The position numbers were made by a program, and so were the translations under genes. Under the pieces are notes generated by a model. The model worked only from the letters and a program-made list of their open reading frames with translations. It ran no database searches and was not told the origin of the DNA. A DNA stretch of 64,000 nucleotides, taken from NCBI RefSeq assembly GCF_947179515.1, contig NC_067495.1, forward strand, positions 91,487,423-91,551,422. The letters are read 5' to 3'. Shown here one piece after another: positions 33,767 to 46,080 of the stretch. How positions within the stretch are numbered: position 1 is the stretch's first letter; each line of letters opens with the position of its first letter. The stretch comes from Apodemus sylvaticus. Taxonomy: Eukaryota > Chordata > Mammalia > Rodentia > Muridae.

Positions 33767-34184
33767 CTTTCTTTTTTATTAGATATTTTCTTTCTTTACA
33801 TTTCAAATCTTATTTCCTTTCCTTGTTTCCCCTCTGAATACCCCCTATACCATCCCTCCCCTCCCCCTGCTCACCAACCCACCTACTTCCTCTTCCCTGT
33901 CCTAGCATTCTCCTACACTGGGGCAATGAACCTCCAGAAGACCAAGTGTTTCTCCTCTCATTGATGTCCAACAAGGCCATCCTCTGCTACATATGCAGCT
34001 GGAGCCATGTGTACTCTTTGGTTTGTGGTTTAGTTCCTGGGAGCTCTGGGAGTACTGGTTGGTTCATATTATTGTTCCTCCTATGGCACTGCAAGCTCCT
34101 TCAGGTCCTTGGGTCCTTTCTCTAGCTCCTCTATTGGGGACCCTGTGCTCAGTCCAGTGGTTGGCCGAGAGCATCCACCCCTGT
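33767..34184 (-). mobile_element. LINE-1 3' end, minus strand
   Basis: Antisense L1 3'UTR ('ggccatcctctgctacatatgc', 'ggttggttcatattattgttcc') extends into 'cagtggttggccgagagcatc'. Same type as 7219-7583. Confidence 0.9.
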
Positions 34185-34242
34185 ATTTATAAAACACAAA
34201 CATTTAAATTTGTAATATCACCTACAAGATGAACAGCCTCTT

Positions 34243-34437
34243 GGAGCTAGGAATGTAATTCAATTTGTAGGCAGTTTACCTAGCATGTCCTAAATCCACA
34301 TATAATGGGCTGGTTGGCAATAATTATATTCCCAGCACCCAGGTAGAACAGGCAGTAGGATAAAGAGTTCAGTGCTCTCCTTGTTTACCTAAGGCCAGCC
34401 TGGGATGCTGCAGACCTTATCTCACACAAATAAAAAG
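34243..34437 (+). repeat. B4A-type SINE, plus strand
   Basis: An ID-like head ('aggcagtttacctagcatgtc') is followed by a B1-like half ('ttcccagcacccaggtag ... aaggccagcctgggatgc'). Confidence 0.65.
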
Positions 34438-34506
34438 ATGGGTATTCTCAAATTGATTTTAAAAAGGAAATAACAGAAATAATAAAACTAGGATTGTGGT
34501 AAAAAT

Positions 34507-34520
34507 TTATATATATATAT

Positions 34521-34582
<62 letters not shown>
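34507..34582. repeat. (TA)n(GA)n compound microsatellite
   Basis: About 16 bp of TA followed by about 60 bp of pure GA. Confidence 0.97.
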
Positions 34583-34585
<3 letters not shown>

Positions 34586-34830
34586 GGAGATGGCTCCTTT
34601 GCAGAAGTGCTTGCTGCACAAACATATGGACCTGAGATCACATCTCCAAGATGGAGACAAGAGAATCCCTGGGGGGCAGGGGTGGAGAAGCCAATCAGTT
34701 TAGCAGAATCAGGAAGCTCTAGGTTCACTGAGATCCCTCAAGAAAATAAGGTGGCGAATGATGAGAAAGAGTCCACAGGTCTACACACACAAACATGTAC
34801 GCATGAGCATGTCACACACAACATAAATAA
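34583..34830 (+). repeat. B4A-type SINE, plus strand
   Basis: 'ggggagatggctcctttgcagaag', 'gacctgagatcacatctcca' and a CA-rich end. The GA tract sits at its 5' edge. Confidence 0.6.
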
Positions 34831-34834
34831 GCTA

Positions 34835-35490
34835 CTGGGTGGGGTAGCAGATCAGCTACCTGTTGTAACAGTACATACCTGTTGTATTAGTAGTTTTCTA
34901 ACTCTCTTAATACAGTGAAATTTCATAGGTAAATCAGTAACGGAAAAGCTGAATGTTCTCCACAGGAAAAGTTATTTTGGAAGGTTGGCTAGTGATATTG
35001 CTATAACCCCTAGCTGGAAAACCCCCAGTGTCACTGCCCCATAGAAAAGTCCTCTAATAGAGGTCTTTCCTTTTATCCCTGTTTATCCTTTATGTCTTAC
35101 AATCCACAAGATGTCTGTGCCCTGGGGAGGCCTCTTTTCCTGCCTTACTCACGGCTGCTTCACTGTGACATCATGGGTATATTTTTTTTCCCTCTGTGTA
35201 ATTGGAAATAGAGTACTTTGATAGCTTTTTCTCACAAATGTATGACTCCCATCAGATTACAGGACTGCCTCTTATGACCTCAACCTGGCTCTAATGGCTT
35301 GATAAAGGCCCTTTCTTCACATACAGTCACAGTGAATGTAAGACCTTCAGCATACCACTGGGAGTAGTATTATGATCCAGTGGGGTTAGACAGATAAAAA
35401 GAAACTGGAATGGGGATGGGGTGCATCTCTGCGATGAGCTAGAAATGTAAGACAATGGAAATCCCCAGGAATTTATGAGGGTGACCCTAG
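34835..35490. other. Intergenic, nothing recognised
   Basis: No gene or repeat identified. Confidence 0.45.
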
Positions 35491-35499
35491 CTAAGACTC

Positions 35500-36290
35500 C
35501 TAGCAATAGGGGATATGGAACCTGAAACAGTCACTTCCTGTAACCGGGCAAGACTTCCAATGGAGGGATGGGGGAGCCAACACAGCCATAAAACCTTAAA
35601 CCCATATTTTTTTTCTGCCTACAATATGTTAAAGGATAAAGACGGAGCATAAATTGAGGGATAGCCAACCAAAGACTGGCCCAACTTGAGACCCGGCCAT
35701 GAGAGAGAGCCCACCCCTGACACTATTAGTGATATTCTGCTATACTTGCAGACAGGAACCTAATGTAACTGTCCTCTGATAAGCTTCAGCTAGCAGCTGT
35801 TGGAAACAGATACAGAGGCCACGCCAAACATGAGATGGAGTTCATGGGATCTTGTGGAAGAGGGGGAGGAAAGATTGAAGGAGCCAGAGATGTCAAGGAG
35901 ACCACAGGAAAATCTGCAGGACCTCACAGAGTCTGAACCGCCAACCAGAGAGCACTCGTGGGACAGACCTAGGCCCCTGCATATATGTAACAGATAAGCA
36001 GCTTGCTCTTCATGTGGGTCTCCTAGCAGCAGGAGCAGGGCTGTCTCTGACTCTGCTGCCTGCCTTTGGATCCCTTTTTCCTAACTGGGCTTCCGTATCT
36101 AGCCTTGATAGGAGAAAATTCAACTTGTCTTACTGCAACTTGACATTGGTTGCTATCCATTGGAGGCCTCCCCTTCTCTGAAGGGAAAAGGATAGGGGGA
36201 TGGCTGGAGGCTAGGTAAGAGGGAGAGACTGGGAGGAGAGGAGGGAGGGAAAGCTGTAATAGGGATGTAAAGTAAAAAAAAATAATTAAT
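35500..36290 (+). mobile_element. LINE-1 (Lx-like) 3'UTR, plus strand
   Basis: 'gacaggaacctaatgtaactg', 'tgctgcctgcctttggatcc' and 'ggaggcctccccttctctgaag' are followed by a purine-rich run and an A-rich tail near 36270, the layout of an older murine L1 3' end. Confidence 0.75.
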
Positions 36291-36369
36291 GGAGAAAAGA
36301 AAAAAAAGAGGAAGAGGAGGAGGAAGAGGCAAGGTTCCTGCCATGTTTTGTCTGAACAGCATTTATTGT

Positions 36370-36600
36370 ACAAAATGGTGATTTTGGAGTCACACTGGCT
36401 TCAGTTTGAACCACAATCCTGTGACTTTGTCCAGGATTTGGCCCATTTCTCTTATTTATAAAAACAAAGAAAACAAGTATTGCTACTTATTATATTATGT
36501 CCTTTAAAGCCATTCATTAATAGATATTTGTTGAACACTCTCTTTAGGTCAGTTATCTGCTCAACCAATGGGATTGCAAAGCTGCAAGTTATAAATATGC
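36370..36600 (+). repeat. MIR-like SINE
   Basis: 'tttggagtcacactggcttcagtttgaacc' followed by 'ctgtgactttgtccaggat' and 'tttctcttatttataaaa' follows the MIR consensus order. Confidence 0.55.
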
Positions 36601-37084
36601 AAAATGCACTTAGCCTAACACAAGCAGTCCATTAACTAGTTGTTACAAGGAGCACTGGAAGTTCTAAAGTTAGCACTATTGACCTGGTATGTCCAAAATC
36701 AAGGTCATGATTCCCCCTGCTACCCTCTTACCATTAACTTAACATCTAATCAGTCTTCCAAATTAAACATACCATGTTTCTCTCCACATCTAATTGCCAT
36801 GTCATGGTGCCGTGCTGCGGCTTGCTCAGAGTGGATTGAGAAAGCTGGATGAGCATATCTTCCTAGCTCTACCTCAAGGAATATCCAATTGGTAGCTTGA
36901 ATCACCCATGGATTCAAGTATTGATACCATGGAGATCAGCACTCTAGAGTCTTATTGTTCTCTAGGGAGCCAGTTATTCATCAGCACAGCACTGTTTCTT
37001 CTTTTTCTAATCTATTTTTCAGTTTTTGTTACTATGGCCATAGATGTGTTCCTCCCTGCGCCTGCCTTCCTTCCAACAATGGCT

Positions 37085-37243
37085 CTGGATCCTAGTCTGG
37101 TCTCACTATGTAGCCAAAGTTGGCCTTGAAATCCTGATCCTTCCTGACTCAACTTTCCAAGTGTTGGGATTAGAGGTGTCTGCCACCATGGCTGGACTAT
37201 GCAGTGCTGGGGATCAAACTCAAGGTGGTATGCCCAACACTTC
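37085..37243 (-). repeat. B4-type SINE, minus strand
   Basis: 'tctcactatgtagccaaagttgg' and 'gtgttgggattagaggtgtctgcc' (B1 part), then 'tgctggggatcaaactcaagg' (ID part). Confidence 0.75.
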
Positions 37244-37268
37244 AGGTATGTATGTATGTATATATATA

Positions 37269-37312
<44 letters not shown>
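37244..37312. repeat. (TATG)n(TA)n(GT)n microsatellite
   Basis: Short TATG and TA runs merge into about 43 bp of GT. Confidence 0.95.
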
Positions 37313-37313
<1 letters not shown>

Positions 37314-37470
37314 TGCATATGCTCAATGAAGCATGTGCAGAGGTCAGAGAACAACTTCCAGGGGTCAGTTCTCTCATTCCATCATGTAGGTCCTGGGAAC
37401 AGACACTCAGGTCACCAAGCTGGTAATGACAGTTGTCTGCAAAGCTGTCTCACTGGCCAGCCCTTCATTT
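37313..37470 (-). repeat. B3 SINE, minus strand
   Basis: 'ggtcagagaacaacttccagg', 'atcatgtaggtcctgggaaca' and 'ctgtctcactggccagccc' are reverse B3. The microsatellite lies at its 3' end. Confidence 0.8.
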
Positions 37471-37479
37471 TGCTGTTGA

Positions 37480-39400
37480 TGAAGGTTTTTTAAAATCTAA
37501 ACACTTGCTAGAATCTCCTAAATGTTTTCTTTACTTCTGCCAACCAAGCCTTCCTATCCCTGCTAGAGTTCTCTGAGTAAATGTTCATTAGATTGGGTTT
37601 CACCTGTTTAGAAGGCTCCGTGCCTTAGAGATGCACCTTTGGCACCTCAACATGGCATTCAATGTCCTTCAGAATCTGCCACATCTTATTTTATTCCTTG
37701 CTCCAGAAGCTATCCTCACTTAGAATCTGTGAACAACACCCTTGGATACTTCCTCTGCTTCCTTGCTTGCTACTTGTTCTCCAGGAATGCTCTTCTCAGC
37801 CAGGTGACTAATTATCAACTCCTCTTAGAACTTGCATAGATGCTCTCTCTCTTTAAGGTTACAATACATTTCTCTGTCCATGTGACATCAGGCAGAACTA
37901 CCTCCAAAGCAAGGGAGGTGTCAAAATGCAATAGTTATAGTGGTAGCTCCAAGCTTTTAACAATCAGAGATCTTCTGTCAAGTTTGGACCCTGCTAAATT
38001 GAAACAGATTGAAGACCAGACAGCGTAGGTGTAAACCTGGCTCATCCTGGATGGAATTGGGATGTACATATAACTATAGATGCACATGCTTGCACGGGGC
38101 TATTTCTTTGCTTTCAGGTAGAACGGCACCTGACCCACCCAAGAGTAGTGATGGAGACTATTTAGAGTGTCTTGCAAAGGGCAAAAATAATTTTAGTAAA
38201 TTGCTTCCCTCTGCCTACCTCCCCATCTCCATGAGTCTTCTTACCCTAAGTGAGAGGTACAAGTAACTCTTACCAAGGAATCTGGTGGAATAAGCAAGAC
38301 TGTAGTGATGAGTGAGTTGCTAGCTCCCTGGTCATTCTGCTAAGTCTGCCATTGCCCTGGCTCCTGCACAATTAGATTGCTCACAAAGGGCTGTCCCCAA
38401 CCCGGCCTCCTGCTTCTGAAGAGTAACCTGTGGGAGCTGGAAAACAGGAACAGAGTCTTGAGATGATAAAGTAACTTAAAAGGAAGAGCAGAGCTGTCCT
38501 AGTGTTCTGTGATGCTAACCCATTGGTTACTGCTTGCAGACCATGGATTGCCAGCTCAATGAAGGACTGGCGCAGTAGAGAGCATAAACATAGAATTTTA
38601 TTCAGTTCTGGCTGCAATCCTATAGCAAACAGAAGTGCCCACACATGGTTTTATGTCAGTTTGTGAATTGAGTTCAAGAGGCCCCCCAACTCCAAGCACT
38701 GTATGCAAAATAAAAGCAATTAGTGCAGCTGTTGCCATTGTATTCTCCAATCTGGAATTAAGTTATGGGCACAAAATACAGAATATTTTTCCCACTTCAA
38801 TTTAATCACAGTTGGGAGATGGGAAGCTCATTTGTTGCTTTTGTTGCTTGTTTCGTACCCCTTGCAACACTTGCCAGTACTATGCACAGAGGAGGCACTC
38901 ATATGCAGAAAAGCCAGAAATGAGGTTAAAGATTCCTGCATGGCTGCCACAAGTACAATCAAAACAAAATTCTGCCTCCCCCACCTATATTTATTTTGAA
39001 CTGTGTATTCCAGTAAAATGGATCTAGTCCTAAACCGGTCTTCCCAGTAAGCTAATCAACTGGCTTTTCTCCCTGCTACTTGTTTACCTATTTTTGGTGT
39101 TGGTATGATTCCACACAAAATGTTGCTTGGAAAAATTGGCCTCATATGTTAAGTTCTGGGCTTTGCATTCATGAACCACTGCCTTTGAAAGGCATGGTGT
39201 TGTAGATGTATCTATTGGGACTTGTTACCCCAAGATCAGTAGTTCACTGCATTTTGAACTCTAAGTTTTCTGTGATGGTCTTTGCCTGTTGCAGAGAGAA
39301 AATTCTTAGAAGGGTAAGAGCTGCATTTACCTGTGGGTATGAAGACGTGAATTTAGAATGCAGACAATATATCTGTTTGATAAAGTTTTGGAAGAATGCT
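37480..39400. other. Intergenic, nothing recognised
   Basis: About 1.9 kb without a repeat or gene that I can name. Possibly single-copy DNA. Confidence 0.5.
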
Positions 39401-39416
39401 TTTTAAGATCCTCACT

Positions 39417-39664
39417 GATAAGTGGATATTAGCTTAGAAACTTGGATTACCCGAGTCATAATCCACACATCAAATGATGTCCAAGAAGAACGGAGGAGTG
39501 GCCCTGGTTCTGGAAAGACTCAGTGCAGCAGTATAGGGCAAAACCAGAACATGGAAGTGGGAAGGGGTGGGTGGGAGAACAGGGGGAAGGAAGAGGGCTT
39601 ATGGGACTTTTGGGGAGTGCGGAGCCAGGAAAGGGAAAATAAAAAATATATGGAATAAAAAAAA
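39417..39664 (+). mobile_element. LINE-1, 5'-truncated, plus strand, 12-bp target duplication
   Basis: 248 bp of L1 ORF2 end and 3'UTR ('taagtggatattagcttag ... ggaaagactcagtgcagcag ... tttggggagtg') flanked by AAGATCCTCACT at 39405-39416 and 39665-39676. Confidence 0.93.
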
Positions 39665-39679
39665 AAGATCCTCACTAAC

Positions 39680-40096
39680 CTCAGGAAGTTGGGTAGGATT
39701 CCAGTACCAGGCATGTTTTTTTTTTCCCGTTGAATGAGTCTTAAGCCCAATCAGGGAACATCTCAGAAGAGAAGGTGAAAGGTTGTAAAAGCCAGAGGAC
39801 ACAGGAAATCTGCAGAGACTGTGCCTCCTAGCAATGACAGGAATACTTCAGTCATGAAGTCTCAGCTATGTGGTTGCTTAATAAAACCTGAGCAATGACA
39901 TCAATAGACATGCTAACATGGAAGGGGAATTGCTCATGAGGCCCTGCCCCCAAACAAAAGTAACTAAGTAGGGCTGGGAGTAGCAAAAATAGTCTCCCCT
40001 AAAGATGATTCCCCTAATTGGTTATTCAATACCAAGTGCTCAGCCCTGAAGCCATATATAAAGGGGTAACACTAAACAGACCCCATGCAGCTCGTA

Positions 40097-40148
<52 letters not shown>

Positions 40149-41150
40149 CAATAACAAAGAAAAAGAGGCCATGAATTTGACCACATGAGAGTGGTCTGAG
40201 GGAGGAAAGTGAATCGGGGAACAGACATGATTATATTTTAATTTCAGAAAATTGGGAAAAAAGGAAAAAAAGATAAAAATGCATTGCACTCTTTGTCCTA
40301 TGATAGAATGCAGAGATGCTAGGACCTTGGCTGTGTTGACAGCAATCGGTTAGCTTGGGAAGAGTGTATGGGTGTTTAATAATGGTTCTCTGTGGTGCTG
40401 ATGTCCTTCTGAAACTTAAGTAGCTCAACAAATCATTCTCTGCCATTTAAAGGATACTTCTCCTTAATTGTCACCAGTCATGACACCTTTGCCAGCACTC
40501 TGCTCAGCACATGACTCTTTCCCAGAGCACACTGAGCAGTGAATGGGTCCAAGAAGCTCCATAAAGACCTGCTGAAATTGTATTCCACCAACTGCTGCTC
40601 ATTGCCTAGTGGTCCATGACAGATTTGCTCCAATTCAGCCCAAATTACATTAGCAGATAACGTCCATTGAATGTTTATCATTCAGTGTGCTCAATGTGTT
40701 ACATGTGGATGTCATTTCATCCCCCGACCTCCATTCTTCAGTGAATCACTTTAGTCTTCTAATTTTTCCAAGAAGGCTTTCAGATCCTGTGCTGATAATG
40801 ATGAAGCTAGTCCCACTCTGAAGGATGAAAGTTAGCAAGAGCTCAATGAATATTTGAGTAAGATGTCTCTGAATTCCAAAGGCTTCCTCAAGGCTCTGTC
40901 TAGGAGAACCACACAGTTGGGTCCCACTGCTTGGAGGAGACTTTGGATAGGTGGTTGAGGGCAGTTAGGTTGTACTTGATGTTTTTCAAGAATAATTGAG
41001 CCCCACTTGGGGAAAGTAGAGAGTTCAAAACTGGAATTACCTTCTCCAGCCTGTTGAATATGAGTTAGCTGTGCTCTGCTGGGCTGCTTGAAGAAAGGCT
41101 GAGGAGTGAGGAATAAGTGCCCTAAGTCTATAGTTTATATTTATTTATAT
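39680..41150. other. Intergenic, nothing recognised apart from a (GT)n
   Basis: No gene or nameable interspersed repeat. Contains the microsatellite at 40099-40145. Confidence 0.5.
40099..40145. repeat. (TG)n microsatellite
   Basis: Uninterrupted, about 47 bp. Confidence 0.97.
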
Positions 41151-41159
41151 TTACTCTTC

Positions 41160-41372
41160 TTCCTTTTTAGAGTGCTGAGGGCCAAACCTATGGAGGACCA
41201 TCATGTTCTAGGCAAGCACTCTATCAATCAGCTACACCCCAGGCCTTTTATTTGTTGTTTTGTTGAGATTGACTCCCACAATACAGCTCGGTTGGCCTCA
41301 AATTTGTGATTCTCCTGCCTCAGCCTCTTGCTTGCTAGAATTATAGGTGTGTGTCACCACACCCAGCTTAAA
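41160..41372 (-). repeat. B4-type SINE, minus strand
   Basis: An antisense ID-like part ('gtgctgagggccaaacctatgg', 'gctacaccccaggcc') is followed by an antisense B1-like part ('cctgcctcagcctcttgc'). Confidence 0.8.
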
Positions 41373-41574
41373 AACATAACTGTAATAACTTCTTCTGGGT
41401 AGGAATAAGAGAGGAAGGACACATAGAAATTTCTTCTGGCAGTGGTTTCCTTTAAATTATTTAATCATCAATGTGTATGTTCCTCAGTGTCTCTGTTTAT
41501 AGAACGGATCTTCTAGAGTTTGGGTGTCCTGCATTAGGAGCTTGACAATCTTTCACAATTTCATGTGTTAAAAA

Positions 41575-41808
41575 ACACCTAGGACTGCCTTATCTGGCCC
41601 AGTGGAAGGGGAAGCACTTGATCCTGTGAAGGCTTGATCTCCCAGAGAAAGGGGGGTGCTCGTGAGGTGAGGAGGGAGTGGGTGAGTCGGTTGGGAAACA
41701 CCCTGTGAGAGGCAAAAGGGAAGGGTATTGGGTGGGGTACTCATGGAGGGGGAACTGGGAAGTGGGACAGTATTTGAAATGTAAATAAATAAAATAATTA
41801 ATAAAAAC
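41575..41808 (+). mobile_element. LINE-1 3'UTR, plus strand, 5'-truncated
   Basis: 'ggcttgatctcccagagaaagg' to 'gtatttgaaatgtaaataaa' plus tail. Confidence 0.88.
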
Positions 41809-42063
41809 TTCAATCTACCCCTGCCAGAAAGCATCTAGAGTAGTGTACTTGGAGGTGCTGGCAAGCTTGAAAGGAAGTCCTAGTGGGAGGCCCTTATTCA
41901 CTGGAGACATGCCCTTGAAAGTAACTATGAGATCCGAGTGTCTTTCTCTGCTTCTTAACTTTCTGTCCATAAGATGAGGGATTAGCTCTACAATAAGCTC
42001 CCACCACACTTTGCTACCTCACCAAAAGTCCAAAGAAAGTAGGACAATTGATCATGGCCTGAA

Positions 42064-42073
42064 CCCCCCCCCC
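42064..42073. repeat. (C)10 homopolymer
   Basis: Ten C followed by AAAA. Confidence 0.95.
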
Positions 42074-42129
42074 AAAACTGCAAATCCCAGGGTGTGCCCA
42101 TCAAGGTGACTTCTAATTAACTGTATGCA

Positions 42130-42790
42130 TGCCTATAGAATGGTGCTATGCTCAGTTTTGATTAGAGGGTCCTGTCTGAAGTGATAATCAGTAACTACAG
42201 AGACTTATAACTAGCCCAAGTGTTGAGAGCAACTGACTGTCGCATGCCCAGGCACACTGGACATTTATTGTTAGCTTTCCCGCCCTTGCTGAGGCTCAGG
42301 AAACATGGTGGAAGAAAGCCGAAAGAACGTAAGAGCCAGAGGAAGCTGGTCGGGATCACTGCTCCTGCTCATGACTGTTGGAGTATTGAACTCACAGCAG
42401 CTGTGGTTGCCTGCATGAGATCTGTACTAGCCTAGGCTGCTTATCATCCTGTCACATGGAGTGTGGCTCTCATGGAGCCCCACCTATCTGAGGCAGCCAG
42501 TGGCTGATGGGGAGGAAAGAAATCCTTTGCTTTTGTAAACATGCCCTCACCCGTGTTACTGTGAGCAACCTTGATGAAACCCACTGGGTCACACAGACAC
42601 ACCAAAAGGACATGGATGGAGAAGGGGAGCTAGTTGGAAAGAGAAAAGGGATTGGCCAAAGTGGAAGAAGGACAAGGGGTAACAGAGGTGTGTGGATGTG
42701 ATCGAAATGCATCCTATACATAAATGAAAATGTCATAATGAAACATGATATTATGTATAACTAATGTATTCTACCGTAAACATTAAAATC
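42130..42790 (+). mobile_element. Old murine LINE-1/HAL1-like 3' end, plus strand
   Basis: The end 'gatgtgatcgaaatgcatcc ... gaaaatgtcataatgaaa' and the upstream 'gcagccagtggctgatgg' resemble old murine L1 3' ends. The 5' edge is uncertain. Confidence 0.55.
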
Positions 42791-42794
42791 TATG

Positions 42795-43580
42795 AGTCCA
42801 AATAACTTTTTTCTCTTTATAAGTTAATGAGCTCAAGCAATTTGTTATAGTAATGTAAAGCTGACTAGCACAGAAGCAACCTCCCTGATCTGCTTTTTAT
42901 TTTTAAAGCAAAATACTGAAGCAAAGTGGTTCTAAGACTGTGAAGGGTCTCTGAAGGCACATGATATCATCAGCGTTGTCTCTGACTGTTAGGGTATATC
43001 GATTGCAAAGAGGTGTAATGGGAATGAGTCAGGTAAAATAGATTAGAGAGGGGCCATTGAGGATCCGCTGAAGTAAGATTTGCTTGCTTTTTGGTAAAAA
43101 GGCTACATTGAGGGTTTATTAGTTATAATGTACTTTAAAATTACAAGGCACTTTATAGCCAATTTTCAGTGTAGCTGTACAAATTGACATGGACTAAAAG
43201 TAATGAGACCAGGCTGGAAAGTGAGTAGAAAGTATGGATAGTCATTGAAATGAGAAAATGACAAATAAGCCTTGTAGCCCCGTACACTATTTTTCTAAGT
43301 GCCTCATTTCCTGCTCTTCCAGCTATTATCCAGAAGACCTTGGTTTCCTAGGAGAGCTGGGTAGAAATCACAAAAATCTGAGCTGTTTTATGGCCTTTTA
43401 GGGGCTGCTTTGAAGGGCACTGTTGAGTTGTGTCTGGTTTACCCCAACACTCCTTGGTTCTGCCATGACCTTGCTAGAGGAGATTTTGCATTCTCCTTTG
43501 TGCTGTAGTTGTTTGAATAGGTTCTCCGTTCCCTGTTTGTCAAAAACTGTATTATCTACCTTTAAATTTGGGGGCTGTAT
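42795..43580. other. Intergenic, nothing recognised
   Basis: No gene or repeat named. Confidence 0.45.
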
Positions 43581-43589
43581 TTGACCATG

Positions 43590-43728
43590 GTTCAAATCCC
43601 AGCATGTACAACTGTCTATAATTCCAGTTTTATAGAATCAGATGTCCACTGTCACTACATGTACATATGGCACACAGACATACATTGAGGCAAAATACCC
43701 ATACTCATAATAAATAAAATAAACTTTG
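43590..43728 (+). repeat. 5'-truncated B2/B3 SINE, plus strand
   Basis: 'ccatggttcaaatcccagcatg', 'ctataattccagttttatag' and a terminal AAATAAAATAAA. Confidence 0.7.
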
Positions 43729-43886
43729 GCTTGCTGGCTGTTGGCAATGTTTTACACAAATGTGCCCTTTCTGGTGTGCTGTCCAGCCCAGTAATGCAAT
43801 CAAACTACTAGTTCAGGCCCTGGATAGTCTAGTAGGCATACATCCAGGAATCCATCTATATACTATAGCTAAAGATTACCCCTTCA

Positions 43887-43928
43887 GACAGAGAGAGGAG
43901 AGAGGAAAGAGGAGAGAGGAGAGAGGAG

Positions 43929-43980
<52 letters not shown>
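43887..43980. repeat. (GAGAGGA)n/(GA)n purine tract
   Basis: About 94 bp almost without pyrimidines on this strand: a GAGAGGA-type repeat resolving into pure GA. Confidence 0.95.
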
Positions 43981-43983
<3 letters not shown>

Positions 43984-44164
43984 GCTATTTGATACCTCAA
44001 ATGGAAGGAGTTAGCTGTACTGTAAAAGATAGGCAACTACAATCATTGTACTTGCTGGTGAGCATTTAAAATGGTACAAACACTTTGTTAAATAGCCTAG
44101 TGATTCTCAATATGTTGAATAAAGAGTTACTACCATATAACACAGAAATTCTTGTCTTGCTTTT

Positions 44165-44396
44165 TTTCCCATTTCCTTTATTAAGGGCTGATGATGGAAC
44201 CCAGAGCCTCACATGATAGGCAAATGTTCTACCATTAAGCCCTCATCTGGTCTTCTTATTTACTTTTTAAAGGCAGGGTCTTACTGTGTAGCTTTGGCTA
44301 GTCTGGAACTGGCTGCATAGACTGGCTTCGAACTCACAGAGTCCCATCTGCCTGCCCTGCTGGAGTTAATAATGGTGTGCACCACCACACTCAGCT
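44165..44396 (-). repeat. B4-type SINE, minus strand
   Basis: 'gggctgatgatggaacccagag' (ID part), then 'ggcagggtcttactgtgtagctttggctagtctgg' and 'gtgtgcaccaccacactcagct' (B1 part). Confidence 0.85.
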
Positions 44397-44454
44397 AACT
44401 CATCATTTTGAAATGCTTTTTTAAAAATGCATATGCTTGAAAGAAATGAGGAGA

Positions 44455-44572
44455 GGTTGAGTTTAATGACCCAAATCTATGTTCTCAGCGCTCAGAAGAT
44501 TGAAGCAGGAAAATGGTGAGTTCAAGGCCAACCTAATTTATAGAGCAAAACCCTGTTTAAAAACAAAAGTGG
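44455..44572 (+). repeat. Diverged B1, plus strand
   Basis: 'ggtgagttcaaggccaaccta' and 'gagcaaaaccctgttt', then an A-rich tail. Confidence 0.6.
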
Positions 44573-44574
44573 AA

Positions 44575-44690
44575 ATGTTTCCACATGAAAACGTGTACAT
44601 GGATGTTTGTCATATTTATAGTAATGGAAGAAGAGAAGTAGCCCAAGCGTCTATAATGGATGAATAAAGTGTTGTCTACTTGAGCTATTG
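44575..44690 (+). mobile_element. Ancient L1M-type fragment, plus strand
   Basis: 'aaaacgtgtacatggatgttt' and 'agcccaagcgtctataatggatgaataa' match the sense of old L1 ORF2. The piece at 45775-46080 may be the same element. Confidence 0.55.
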
Positions 44691-45119
44691 GTGTTGGTTG
44701 CCCACTAGAAAGTAATGGTGAGATCCTGTTGCTGAAGACAGCTTTCAGTTTTGGTTACAAGACATGGAGAGATCAAGCCATAGTGACCCGGAGGCTTCCT
44801 CCCTGATGCCTAGTTTTCATACTGTAAGGTACAGTAGGATGCACGGGGAGGAAAATAACCAAAAGCTTTATCCCCTGTGAACTATAACAACAACCAGCCT
44901 GGCAAGCTATGCTCCTGGATATAATAGTTCCACAAATGTAGGGTCAATCAACAGCTTTCTGGTTGTATTTTAAGCTTGCTCCACAGTAGGGAACCTGTGT
45001 TTGGTATGGCAAATCTGGCCAAGAACTCAAGGTGTAGAAGGTTAGACCCTAGGTGAGAACTTACTACTGCTGTGTTGCTAAGTAGACGTGGTATCAAACT
45101 GCTTCGTAATTATCTTTTA

Positions 45120-45292
45120 AAATTTTTACTTTTATTACTTCAGGGACAGGGAGCACACCACAGCATTTGTGTAGAAGTCAGGGGACAACTTGGGGCAAGC
45201 AGTTCCTTCCACCATGTGGCTCAAACTCCCATCGTCAGGCTTGGCAGCAGTGCCTTTACCTGCTGGGTCATCTTAACCCCCCCCCACACTTA
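45120..45292 (-). repeat. B3 SINE, minus strand
   Basis: 'gtagaagtcaggggacaacttgg', 'ccaccatgtggctcaaactccc' and 'cctgctgggtcatctt' are reverse B3. Confidence 0.8.
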
Positions 45293-45484
45293 TATTTAAA
45301 TAATTCTTCCATCCAAGGTTCGAAGAACATCAAAGAAGAGGGGACAGAAAGAATGTAGGACCCAGAGACTGGGGCAGACTGATACAAAATAGTGTCTTCT
45401 AGAAGTGGCATGGCCAATGAACTCAAGAAAGTACTACAGCTCTGGTTACATGAACAAGATTGGGTTAGTCAACATGCATTAAGG

Positions 45485-45772
45485 AAGGAGGAAGAGCTCA
45501 TTAAGATTATTGGCAATTAATGGTGTCTGGGGTAAAGGCTGTCACTTTCTCGAGTGGTGTAGCTACTGGTACATTGTCTATGCTCCTGTAAATAACTTCC
45601 CATCAGGCTCATGCAGACAACCCTCTTTAAACTTAGTGGGTTACATGGGGGAAAAAAGATGTGAAAGCAGGGGGTGGGTGGTTGGGAAGAAGGAAGGTTC
45701 CATGGAATAAGGGCAAAGTGATGGGAAAGGAAAAGGATCAAAGCTCAGTGCAGATCAAAGAATAAAAGAAAG
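45485..45772 (+). mobile_element. Old murine LINE-1 (Lx-like) 3'UTR, plus strand
   Basis: 'attggcaattaatggtgtctgg', 'tctcgagtggtgtagctactgg' and a G-rich run near 45670. Same family as 63785-64000. Confidence 0.65.
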
Positions 45773-45774
45773 AA

Positions 45775-46080
45775 AGAACCATGGTGTGCCCATACAAGGG
45801 AATCCAGACTTAGAAGGAAGGAAATACTGAAACCCGGCACAACACAGCAAAGTGTTGATAAAATTATGCTAAGTGAGTCTGGATACAGAAAGGATCACAA
45901 TGTGTATGATTGCATGTGTGTGAAATGTCTGTAACAGTATTATCTATTGAGACATAAATTGAGTTAGTGCTTGCCCAGAGCTCCAAGGGCTGTGGAGGAA
46001 ATGAGAAATGCTGGATACTAGGTTTGGAAGTTTTGGAGCCGGCCATGGATGAAATATATTAAAATCCTTCAAACTAGAGC
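45775..46080 (+). mobile_element. Ancient L1M-type 3' fragment, plus strand
   Basis: 'attatgctaagtgagtctgg', 'tgtatgattgcatgtgtgtgaaatgtc' and 'gttagtgcttgcccagagctcc' match the sense end of mammalian-wide L1. Confidence 0.6.
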
